From Terriglobia bacterium (lineage in GTDB: Bacteria; Acidobacteriota; Terriglobia; Terriglobales; Acidobacteriaceae): a stretch of DNA of 64,000 nucleotides. Position 1 is the first letter of the stretch; every line of letters starts with the position of its first letter. The stretch lies in contig JAIQGL010000029.1 of the NCBI GenBank assembly GCA_020072585.1, forward strand, positions 170,876 to 234,875. Direction: 5' to 3'. Below, in pieces: positions 15,837 through 23,492 of the stretch. Both the position numbers and the translations under genes were made by a program. The notes beneath the pieces are model-generated. The model was not told the DNA's origin. It did not search any database and saw only the letters and a list, made by a program, of their open reading frames with translations.

Positions 15837-17117
15837 AAAAAGCCACCGGCCAGTGTGGCTCAATGGAAAGTGCCTGTTTCAACTACTCACGGTTCCGTTA
15901 TCAGAAATGATAGGTGACAGCCGGCACAGACAAATACGGAAATTCATCATTGAATCTTCACAGGAGATTTTTGTTGAAAAGCTCCGTTCGGAAGAAGAGC
16001 GGAGTGAAAGGAATAAGACAATGTTGAACATTAAGATTCTCAAAATAAACGTTCGGCGGAACGCATGGCTTTTGCTTGCGATTCTAGGCATTGCGTCTGT
16101 AGCTGTTGCGTTGCCACACCCGCCATCGCTTGCTTGCGGTGATCGGATCCAGACAAGCGTCAAGCTCACGCATGATTTGGGTCCGTGTCCGGACGATGGC
16201 ATACACATTGTGGCGGCCACCCCGGTGACTCTGGACCTCAATGGTCACAAGATTATCGGACAAGGTTCAGGCACCGGAGTTACCATGTTTGGCGACTCAA
16301 TTATCGTGAAAGGCCCTGGGCGCATCGTAAACTTTGGCATAGGCATCAACCTTGATCACGGCACTGATCACGTAATGATTTACGACCTTAATTTGGTCCG
16401 GAACATTGAAGGGATTTTTCTGGACGCCAATAATGTCAGGGTCCTCGACAACACCATAGATGGCCGGGACCGGGGTACAACAGGCATCAGTATCTTCGGT
16501 CCGGGCCACTACGTCTATCGCAACATCATACGGGGCCACTCTGATTTCGGGCTTTTGCTGGGAAGGGCGAACCCAGTGGTCTCACAGAACGTCATCACTG
16601 AAAATCATGTAGGGATCCATTTCGGAAGGGAGGGTTCGTATACTATTCGTGGAAATATCATCTTCCGAAATGAGACGAACGGCATTGAAGCTGAAGTCAC
16701 GGATGTTGGAAGCTGCGGGACCATTGAAGATAATTTCCTTAGAGCCAATGGTGGAAACGGCGTGCTGGTGACTGGAAGCCATTCCTTGCATGCGGCCTGC
16801 GTGGTCCGCGACAATATTGTTCAGGACAATCGGTTGAACGGGATCAGCATCGCTGGCGCTAATGACCATATCGTGATTGGCAATCGGGCCTCGAATAATG
16901 GTGTTGATCTGCAATGGGATGGCGTCGCCGGGGCATGCTGGAGCCAAAACATTTTCTCCACCAGTTCACCTGAGACGTTGCCTCAATGTCCGCCTTTTTA
17001 ACTCCGGTGTTCACCAGCGCCGGTTATCAGGCATAGAACCGGCCGCGGTTTGTAAGCTGCAAAACCACTCTCCGGAGAAGTCGCGCAAGTGATTGTCGGC
17101 TTCTCCTTGAACGTTTC
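15837..17117 (+). repeat. Tandem duplication, unit 2
   Basis: This is the second 1,281-base unit. Leader, coding region and trailing inverted repeat are collinear with unit 1. Scattered substitutions are concentrated in the gene's surface coils. Confidence 0.85.
16021..17001 (+). CDS. Secreted right-handed beta-helix protein, copy 2
   Basis: A 326-residue paralogue of the preceding gene with the same signal peptide, N-terminal cysteines and coil order. The first 100 residues are almost identical. Differences cluster around residues 145-175 and 215-260 (LGRANPVV for LRSADPVV; GSHSLHAACVV for GGSLFAACVV). The C-terminus GACWSQNIFSTSSPETLPQC keeps the paired cysteines. The same AAGGA-spaced ATG is present. 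Both copies are probably exported surface proteins; retention of two intact copies suggests dosage or diversification. Confidence 0.8.
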   Translation: MLNIKILKINVRRNAWLLLAILGIASVAVALPHPPSLACGDRIQTSVKLTHDLGPCPDDGIHIVAATPVTLDLNGHKIIGQGSGTGVTMFGDSIIVKGPGRIVNFGIGINLDHGTDHVMIYDLNLVRNIEGIFLDANNVRVLDNTIDGRDRGTTGISIFGPGHYVYRNIIRGHSDFGLLLGRANPVVSQNVITENHVGIHFGREGSYTIRGNIIFRNETNGIEAEVTDVGSCGTIEDNFLRANGGNGVLVTGSHSLHAACVVRDNIVQDNRLNGISIAGANDHIVIGNRASNNGVDLQWDGVAGACWSQNIFSTSSPETLPQCPPF

Positions 17118-17474
17118 CCCACCTTAGGAAAACCTGTAGCGCCCTCCATAGGGTGATTAACTCTGCTTGCCGGAAACCGGCGCTTTGGGTGCTTTTATAA
17201 TCGGCCCGCAAGGACACACTTCAGGTGCGATACGTGAAAGCAGCGAAACACTGGGCCCGATAGCCAATGGCTTGCTCGCCATGGCTGAATTGCTTGAAAA
17301 CTTGCTGACTTGCTGACTGCTGCTTTTTTTGGTTGCAGGCCTTTTTGGGTTTCCCCGCTTCGCCACAGGCTTATTTGGCTGCTGTTTGGCGACCTTCGCC
17401 GGCGCCGCTCCCGGCAAACAACACAAAACACTTTAGCAAATATAGAACGAAAATGCAAGGTAAAAAATAGGCGT
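17118..17474. other. Intergenic region with a weak small ORF
   Basis: A minus-strand frame at 17157-17426 could encode an 89-residue Lys/Pro-rich protein ending APEVCPCGPIIKAPKAPV. It lies downstream of the minus-strand sigma factor, but its middle is a low-complexity run (CTTGCTGACTTGCTGACTGC, about 17301-17320) of the kind found in intergenic repeats. I do not call it a gene with confidence. Confidence 0.3.
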
Positions 17475-18227
17475 TTATGCCCAGCACTGTTCGCCTGACA
17501 CATTGGTTGCGTGCATGGGCGGCAGAAAGTCTGTCACGGCGCAGGGCCCGGAACTGCACGGCACAACAGATTGCGTTTTGGTTACCCTTGTTTTGGTTAC
17601 CTTGAAGATGCGGCGGCCGGATCTGCGTGCGCAGCGCTTTTGTAGGATGGGTTTGCCGTTTATTTCTTTTTGTGCACAGCTGCTGAACATCTTTTTTGCC
17701 CGGTAGATTAACAGGCGCAGATGATCTCGGCTGATCCCGAAGCGCAGGCATATTTCGTCACGGGACTGCTCTTCCAGAAACACCGCTTCCAGAATGGCGC
17801 GGGCATTAGGGTTCAAGCGGGGCAGCAATCTCCGGACATAGTTTCCGGCTTCATTGGCTATTGCGCGATCATTCGGACTTGGGGCATCGGTAGGGAGATC
17901 GAATTCCGGCTCCATTTGGACGAGCCTTCTCTGGTGCCGATAGCTCTCGTGCAGTACATTGTTACAAACTGCCAGCACAAGAATCTCAAAACGCTCGGGC
18001 TGGCGTACGCCCTTTTCTGACCGAAGAATGGATAGAACGCGCAAAAATGTCTCCTGGCGCAAATCACGCGCCTGGTCCATGGAACGCAGCCTCCGGCGTA
18101 ACTTTTTCAGAAGAATAGGGCTGAAATGGCTGACAAAATGTTCCATTGTGGAAGGATCTCCCTGCTGTAGGGATTGAATATACATTGCATTGAATTCAAA
18201 TGAGGACAACACTCCGGAGGAAGCCAT
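17475..18227 (-). CDS. ECF-type RNA polymerase sigma-70 factor
   Basis: A 250-residue sigma factor. Region 2 (about residues 25-85) includes the DQARDLRQETFLRVLSIL block, the usual region 2.2/2.3 pattern. After a variable linker, region 4 (about 130-185) has LPRLNPNARAILEAVFLEEQSRDEICLRFGISRDHLRLLIYRAKK with its HTH. The last 60 residues are a basic extension not seen in typical ECFs, with a small repeat (KVTKTRVTKT). The ATG at 18227 is preceded by AGGAGC and is preferred over a longer form. It is transcribed divergently from a second ECF gene, and no anti-sigma factor adjoins it. Confidence 0.83.
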   Translation of the reverse strand: MASSGVLSSFEFNAMYIQSLQQGDPSTMEHFVSHFSPILLKKLRRRLRSMDQARDLRQETFLRVLSILRSEKGVRQPERFEILVLAVCNNVLHESYRHQRRLVQMEPEFDLPTDAPSPNDRAIANEAGNYVRRLLPRLNPNARAILEAVFLEEQSRDEICLRFGISRDHLRLLIYRAKKMFSSCAQKEINGKPILQKRCARRSGRRIFKVTKTRVTKTQSVVPCSSGPCAVTDFLPPMHATNVSGEQCWA

Positions 18228-18558
18228 CTGTCTTTGCTCCTGAACCCAGAATTTTTTGTGCACAAGCGCTACTCGCGTGTTCAAAACTACATATTGCTGT
18301 ACTAAGAATCAGGTCGGTTTCATTTTCAAGTAGCGACGAAAACTCAAAAATTCCGCCATCTAAGTTAAAAATTATTTTCTTTGTCAATCTAAATAAAAAA
18401 TTATGTTCCGCGCTTATAGGCGGACCTCTCGGCCAGCTCTATACTGGAGCTATTAGTTCCACTTTGGGTCTAATTGCGGCTGGTAAAAATCTTGCACTTC
18501 ATCGGCTTACACCTATAATTACCAGTCCTTATTCCTCATAGCTAAAAGCGAGTAACGT
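18228..18558. promoter_or_regulatory. Divergent promoter region of two sigma-factor genes
   Basis: This 331-base gap between head-to-head ECF genes has an AT-rich centre (about 18358-18405, ATTATTTTCTTTGTC and AAATAAAAAATTATG). Both promoters must lie here. No clean consensus pair or palindrome could be assigned. Confidence 0.45.
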
Positions 18559-19119
18559 GTGTCAGATAATCCTCAGGACATCACGGTCCTGTTGCGGCAA
18601 TGGCATGCAGGCGATCAATCCGCGAGGGACAAACTCTTTGCTCTGCTGATGCCGAAGCTGCAACAAATTGCAGCTAATCGTCTGCGTCATGAACGCCCCA
18701 ATCATTCCTTGCAGCGCACTGAGATCGTGAATGAAGCCTTCATGAAGCTGGGCGATGCAAATAACGTCATTGACTGGCGGGACCGCGGCCATTTTTTCGC
18801 TATATGTACGATAGTGATGGGCCGTATCTTGATTGACCATGCGCGCAAGAGACCAACGCATGAATTGTTGTCGATTGAAGATCTGCCTGAAGGCATCATG
18901 GCGGGACGCAACCGCCTGGAAGTGGCTTTGGCCGTAAATGAGCTGCTGGATGAACTGGAAAATGAATCACCTGTGACCTACAGAATTCTGTTGGCCCGGA
19001 TGTATCTGGGATTTGAAGTCAAAGAAATTGCGGAAGGATTTGGCCTGAAGCTGCGAACCGTGGAACGCCATTTACACAATGGCCGGAAATGGCTGTTCGA
19101 ACGATTGAAAAAAGTATGA
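18559..19119 (+). CDS. ECF sigma factor, TIGR02999-like, coupled to a kinase
   Basis: A 186-residue sigma factor of the subgroup found beside Ser/Thr kinases in Acidobacteriota and Planctomycetota (TIGR02999-like). Region 2 includes LLMPKLQQIAANRLRHERPN, then the subgroup hallmark LQRTEIVNEAFMKL and the block RGHFFAICTIVMGRILIDHARKR. Region 4 is VTYRILLARMYLGFEVKEIAE followed by LKLRTVERHLHNGRKWL. It starts with GTG at 18559. Its TGA overlaps the kinase ATG (ATGA at 19116-19119), so the two are translationally coupled. The kinase presumably controls the sigma factor or shares its signal. Confidence 0.87.
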   Translation: MSDNPQDITVLLRQWHAGDQSARDKLFALLMPKLQQIAANRLRHERPNHSLQRTEIVNEAFMKLGDANNVIDWRDRGHFFAICTIVMGRILIDHARKRPTHELLSIEDLPEGIMAGRNRLEVALAVNELLDELENESPVTYRILLARMYLGFEVKEIAEGFGLKLRTVERHLHNGRKWLFERLKKV

Positions 19120-21704
19120 TGATGGATACCGAAGAACGCGACGATCGCGTTATGACTCTTGCCGCCGAAGCGCTAAATAGGCTGCCTGGCGACCGTGACC
19201 GCTTTCTCCAGCTAGCCTGCCAGAATGATCCCGGCCTCTATCAGGAAGTCTCCGAAGTGGTGAGCTGGGAAGAGCGTATGAGCAGCTTTCTCCCTCGGCC
19301 TCTGATTGAATTCATCGATCTTGAAGGTCTGGACCGTCCGTTCAAGCCTGGCCAGCTCATTGCCAGTAGGTATGAGATCCTCCGCGAAGTCGGCGATGGC
19401 GGCATGGGCGTGGTGTATGAGGCTTATGACCGCAAGCGGCTGGAGCGCATCGCCATAAAATGCGCCAAATTAGGCTATGAGCGTCTCTCGCCGGAGCTGC
19501 GCGGTGCGCTGAAGGTCCGGCATCCAAACGTATGCCTTGTGAATGATATTCACAAGGTAGCAATCGATCTTGGCGAACTGGAATTTCTCACCATGGAGTT
19601 TCTGGATGGTGAAACCCTGCTCAGCCGGCTGGCCCCCGGCAAACTGGAACACGATGAGGCCATGAAGATTGCCCGCCAGCTCTGCGCGGGACTGGCTGAA
19701 GCCCATCGTAGCGGAGTGCTGCACCGTGATCTGAAGCCCGCCAATGTGATTCTTACTCACGACAAAAATAAGAAGCTCCGCGCCGTCATCACTGATTTCG
19801 GCCTGGCTGCTGACCAGGATGGAAACACCGATCTGCTAGGTGGCACACCCGGCTACATGGCTCCGGAAATGAAGCAGAGTGGTCAAACCTCCACGGCGTC
19901 TGACGTGTATGCCCTGGGCGTGATTCTTTACGAGATGGTGACCGGGCAAAAGCCGCTTCCAGAAACCGCCGGAAGCAATGGCAATGCGCCAACGCTGGCT
20001 GCCCCCAGTAAGCTGGTCAAGCATACGCCGCGAATCTGGGATGATGCGATTCTTCCATGCCTCGCGCCCCGTCCGGAAAAACGGCCTTCCGTTGAACAAA
20101 TCCTTGCTACTCTTAACCGTAAACCGTTGTATCGTCGCCCCTGGGTCATGATTGCCGCGCTTGCCCTGATCACGATTGGCACAGCCTTACGACCGGGAAT
20201 CGCGGCCTTTTTCCAACCTTCCGACATCCGGCTGGCTATTCTGCCTGTACAGGCCCCGCAGGATCTGGTCCAGATGAGTAACGGTATTTTGAGTGACGTG
20301 ACGGAAAGAATAAAACGTCTGCAAAAAAAGGCTGCCACTATTAGCGTGATGCCGCCATCTGAAGTGGTAAGAGGGACAGTAAGCACTCCGGAACAAGCTG
20401 GCCAGCTCCTGCATGCGACCCACGCTCTTCAACTCAGGTTCTCGCGTCAGGGCTCGGATATTGTTGTGGAACAATCTCTCATCGAACTGGCCCATCAAAC
20501 TCACTCCGATGATTTTTCCAATCGATATTCGCCGCAGATGGTTGGTGACATTCCCTCCGCGCTTACTGGCGCGATCGCGAGTGCATTGCATTTACCCAGG
20601 TCTGAGCGTTCGGATGTGGTCGCCCCATCAGCACTCGTTGCGTATGAACGTGGCTTGTTCTATCTCGCACGCGACTCTTACAGCTATGACGAAGCCATCA
20701 ACAGCTTCCAGGAGGCGGCAGCGCAGGATCCGCACTCACCTTTGCCGCTTGCCGGGTTAGCGGAGGCGTATCTGGCAAAGTATGAGGCCAGAAGCGACCA
20801 GAAGTGGCTGGAGCAGGCGCGGCAATCTTTGCAGAAGGCTGAAGCGCTCAATCGCGACTCGGTTCGCGTTCTTTTGGCCGCTGGGAAGCTGAGCCTGAAG
20901 GAGGGTAAATATCCCGCGGCGTTGGACTATTACGAGCGCATCCGGGAAACGGAACCGCGTAATATCGATGCGCTCTATGGCATGGCCTCCACTTTGAATG
21001 CCGAGAATAAGGTGGAGAGTGCCATCCAGAATTTTCGTCAGGCCATTCAGCTGGATCCCCAGCTCTATTCGTCGTATGAGACCTTTGGTTCGTTCTATTT
21101 CAACCGCGGAGGCTATCAGGAAGCTGAAGAACAGTTCAGGCAGGGAATTAAGCTTGCGCCCGGAAGGCCGGTTGCGTATGCCAATCTTGGGGGCACACTG
21201 CTGAATGAGCGCAAATACGCTGAAGCGGTAGAGGCTCTCAAAACCTCCCTGAAGCTCAAGGAAAGCCCGCAAGCATTCAACAACTTGGGAGCGGCATATG
21301 CCTCTCTGAAGCGGGATGATCTTGCCATAGAGAGTTACCGGCGCGCGGCCACGCTACAGCCAGGCTACGTATTGTACTGGGTCAATCTGGGGGATTCTGA
21401 GCGGCGTCTTGGTACCTTGGCCGACGCAAAACTGGCCTATCAGGAAGGACAGCGCCTTGCTCTGGCGCGATTAGCGACGAATCCGCAACAAGGACAGATG
21501 CGCGCCTTCCTGGCCTATTGCCGTGCGCGCCTGGGCGATAAAGTCGGAGCTAAAAATAACGCCGCCTGGGCCCTTAAATCCTCGCCAGGCGACAATCAGG
21601 TCATCCGCAATGTTGTTCTTACCTATGTTGCGCTGGGGGAAACTGGCGGAGGAATTGGATGCCCATCCCGATTTGGCGGAGTTTCGCCAAAATTTGCGCT
21701 TTAG
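19116..21704 (+). CDS. Ser/Thr protein kinase with TPR repeats (3' frameshift)
   Basis: An 862-residue membrane kinase as read. The Hanks-type kinase domain spans residues about 84-335: Gly loop GDGGMGVVYEA, Lys115, HRDLKPAN (Asp205), DFG (Asp227) and APE are all present. One membrane helix follows (about 342-361), then a region of roughly 170 residues and about seven TPRs (about 535-800). The C-terminus is abnormal. After the G5 run at 21635-21639 the frame runs into GGGIGCPSRF and stops, whereas removing one G restores KLAEELDAHPDLAEFRQNLRF, the end usual in this family, stopping at 21738. Coupled to the sigma gene by ATGA. Confidence 0.87.
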   Translation: MMMDTEERDDRVMTLAAEALNRLPGDRDRFLQLACQNDPGLYQEVSEVVSWEERMSSFLPRPLIEFIDLEGLDRPFKPGQLIASRYEILREVGDGGMGVVYEAYDRKRLERIAIKCAKLGYERLSPELRGALKVRHPNVCLVNDIHKVAIDLGELEFLTMEFLDGETLLSRLAPGKLEHDEAMKIARQLCAGLAEAHRSGVLHRDLKPANVILTHDKNKKLRAVITDFGLAADQDGNTDLLGGTPGYMAPEMKQSGQTSTASDVYALGVILYEMVTGQKPLPETAGSNGNAPTLAAPSKLVKHTPRIWDDAILPCLAPRPEKRPSVEQILATLNRKPLYRRPWVMIAALALITIGTALRPGIAAFFQPSDIRLAILPVQAPQDLVQMSNGILSDVTERIKRLQKKAATISVMPPSEVVRGTVSTPEQAGQLLHATHALQLRFSRQGSDIVVEQSLIELAHQTHSDDFSNRYSPQMVGDIPSALTGAIASALHLPRSERSDVVAPSALVAYERGLFYLARDSYSYDEAINSFQEAAAQDPHSPLPLAGLAEAYLAKYEARSDQKWLEQARQSLQKAEALNRDSVRVLLAAGKLSLKEGKYPAALDYYERIRETEPRNIDALYGMASTLNAENKVESAIQNFRQAIQLDPQLYSSYETFGSFYFNRGGYQEAEEQFRQGIKLAPGRPVAYANLGGTLLNERKYAEAVEALKTSLKLKESPQAFNNLGAAYASLKRDDLAIESYRRAATLQPGYVLYWVNLGDSERRLGTLADAKLAYQEGQRLALARLATNPQQGQMRAFLAYCRARLGDKVGAKNNAAWALKSSPGDNQVIRNVVLTYVALGETGGGIGCPSRFGGVSPKFAL

Positions 21705-21743
21705 AGAGTGGGTGAACAAAAAAAGCGCAAAGGAGTAGAGAGA

Positions 21744-22055
21744 ATGGCCCTTGGTACACCGCATTTAGTCATAACCCACACCATAGACCTGGATTGGGAT
21801 CCTGCCAAGCCAGGCTGCATTAAAACCCCAATACTGCCAACCATGAACGTAGGAGACAATGTGACTGTCACAAGCTCTTACCGTAGTGCGATGATTAAGT
21901 TCCTCTCACCATTTGGCGACCCTCCTACCGCAACAGTGCAACAGGGGCAAGTGGTTACTTTCCTGGTGGGTGGTATTTATCAGTTCGATTGCTATATCGA
22001 TGGTAAAAAGGCAAAGAATGGTGGGGGCGTTGAGATTATTCCCCACACACCGTAA
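21744..22055 (+). CDS. Small beta-rich hypothetical protein (103 aa)
   Basis: A 103-residue protein with alternating hydrophobic/polar strands and several Gly/Pro turns (NVGDNVTVTSSYRS, TVQQGQVVTFLVGGIYQFDCYID), suggesting a small beta-sandwich of the cupredoxin type. The copper-site ligands of a cupredoxin are not evident, and there is no signal peptide. AAGGAG sits before the ATG at 21744, just five bases after the restored end of the kinase gene, so it is part of that operon. A strong terminator follows. It could be a substrate or partner of the sigma-kinase module. Confidence 0.6.
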   Translation: MALGTPHLVITHTIDLDWDPAKPGCIKTPILPTMNVGDNVTVTSSYRSAMIKFLSPFGDPPTATVQQGQVVTFLVGGIYQFDCYIDGKKAKNGGGVEIIPHTP

Positions 22056-22155
22056 ACCCAGGCCTCTCGCAAGACCCTGGAAGCCAGGATAGTTGCATCG
22101 ACCGTAAGCGCAGTGCCCTTTGAAATCCTATCAATGGAAGAAGGTAAAGATTATG

Positions 22156-22186
22156 GAGACGGCCCTGCCACCGTCTCTCTTTTTTT
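22156..22186 (+). terminator. Rho-independent terminator
   Basis: A GAGACGG/CCGTCTC stem with an 8-base loop is followed by TCTTTTTTT. It closes the sigma-kinase-small protein operon, 100 bases after the last stop codon. Confidence 0.85.
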
Positions 22187-22268
22187 GCCTGAACATCGCG
22201 TGAGCTCATTATTCGTGACTTCAAGGGCTTCTGGATCGCCTTCGGGCAGCCCATCCAAGTTAGTTGTC

Positions 22269-22622
22269 TCAGGAAGTCTGGGCCTTGCGTTTCAGGCTCT
22301 CGTGTTTACTGGCATTCCGTTCGATGGATCTCTCAAACCACTCGGCCAGATCACTTACGACCGGTTCTTCATTCTGGAAGGTAATGCCACGCTGCAGGTC
22401 CGCTAATCGCTCAGAGGTGGTAAAGCTAATGTGCGCGTGCTTCCTGTCAACAATAAACATGTCAAAGCCAAAACCCGCAGGATATTCCATCTTCAATAGA
22501 TAAAGGCCAATTAAATCGCCCACCCCCTGGCCGGCAAAAATGTCGAATCTTCGCTGGGTAAGCTCCTCAAAATCTGGTGGAATCCGGGACGGTGCAATCA
22601 CAAGGAATGCATCGTAGATCAC
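22269..22622 (-). CDS. C-terminal part of frameshifted TIR-domain protein
   Basis: As read, this is a 117-residue frame opening with GTG at 22622 in a GTGA overlap with the TIR gene. The frame actually extends upstream without a stop and reads PPEGYAQEAAKVLRSKRDRG before that GTG, which looks like genuine protein. So it is best viewed as the downstream half of one gene. The domain ends DMFIVDRKHAHISFTT and EPVVSDLAEWFERSIER, a pattern resembling PLD-like or regulator sensor domains fused to TIR modules. The exact family is unrecognised. Confidence 0.55.
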   Translation of the reverse strand: MIYDAFLVIAPSRIPPDFEELTQRRFDIFAGQGVGDLIGLYLLKMEYPAGFGFDMFIVDRKHAHISFTTSERLADLQRGITFQNEEPVVSDLAEWFERSIERNASKHESLKRKAQTS

Positions 22623-23296
22623 GTCAATGCCGCGGTCACGCTTTGAACGAAGAACTTTTGCTGCTTCCTGAGCGTAACCTTCTGGAGGTCTTGGCCCACA
22701 AAAAACTGCAGCACTCGAACCCGCTGTTCAGCTAAGCCGAGAAGTTGATGGGCGTTAGCATAGATGTCCTTCCGTCCCTTTAGATATCGAACTCTTCCCC
22801 CAGCAGCAGGAAGGTCCGATTGCTTCAGTAAATCAAGGGATTGCTCGAGCCTCGGCCAGTGCTGGTCGAACAGGTCATTGAGTTCCCGGGAGGCTATTGC
22901 ATTCAGGCCGACTTTATTAATGCTGTGGATCAACTTGCGGATGTCATCTTTGGAGTATTCAGTGGCCTGAAATAGCGCCAACGGTCCCTCCACCTGTTTG
23001 GGAACAAGACCGAAGAGGAACGGAGAGACACGCGAGGAGTGAAAGGCCCTGAAGATCGCTCCGGCCTCAAAGTTTAGCCAGGGTTCATGAAGGTTCTCGG
23101 GAACCAGGCAAATGATTCCGTAGTCAGATTCAGCCAATGCCTTTGTCGTTTCATGGCTCCATTGAGAGCCTTTGGAAATGCTTTCTGAAGAAACCCAGGC
23201 GTCATCAATCGACGGTACTACGTTGGGGAGCCAGTCTTTTAGGATGAGAGCAATCTTATGACTGAGATTGCCTGACCAGCTGATGAAGACCTTCAT
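22619..23296 (-). CDS. TIR-domain protein (probable NAD-consuming effector), N-terminal part
   Basis: A 225-residue product as read. Residues 1-130 form a prokaryotic TIR domain. It starts MKVFISWSG, has the SKGSQWSHETTKALAESDYGIIC block, and the WLNFEAGA motif (Glu77) at the place of the catalytic glutamate of NADase TIRs. Related bacterial TIR proteins act in anti-phage defence by NAD depletion or signal production; that role here is inferred. After residue about 200 the frame is probably wrong: one missing base in the T-run (complement of A6 at 22700-22705) shifts it out of the continuation found in 22269-22622. The intact gene would encode about 340 residues. Confidence 0.72.
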   Translation of the reverse strand: MKVFISWSGNLSHKIALILKDWLPNVVPSIDDAWVSSESISKGSQWSHETTKALAESDYGIICLVPENLHEPWLNFEAGAIFRAFHSSRVSPFLFGLVPKQVEGPLALFQATEYSKDDIRKLIHSINKVGLNAIASRELNDLFDQHWPRLEQSLDLLKQSDLPAAGGRVRYLKGRKDIYANAHQLLGLAEQRVRVLQFFVGQDLQKVTLRKQQKFFVQSVTAALT

Positions 23297-23492
23297 TGTA
23301 CTTATTGACTTGCCTTTCCAGAAGCCGGAACTGAATCGCGGCGACTATTCTAGCTTGTATCGTCAAAACTACCTATAATTTTGACTACGCATGAAGCTAC
23401 AAACTTGCTATCATTCTCTTCGCCACCCCCGGCAAAAACTTGCAAATTGGCCACAAAAGCCCTGCAAACTGTGCCCCCTGGGAGTACTGTTT

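Noticed and set aside
17157..17426. 89-codon Lys/Pro-rich minus-strand frame as a firm gene
   Set aside because: It runs through a low-complexity intergenic repeat and has no ribosome site, so it is mentioned only within the intergenic entry.
22113..22406. Plus-strand 97-codon frame after the terminator
   Set aside because: It spans a terminator hairpin and lies antisense to the TIR C-terminal part, which reads as real protein.
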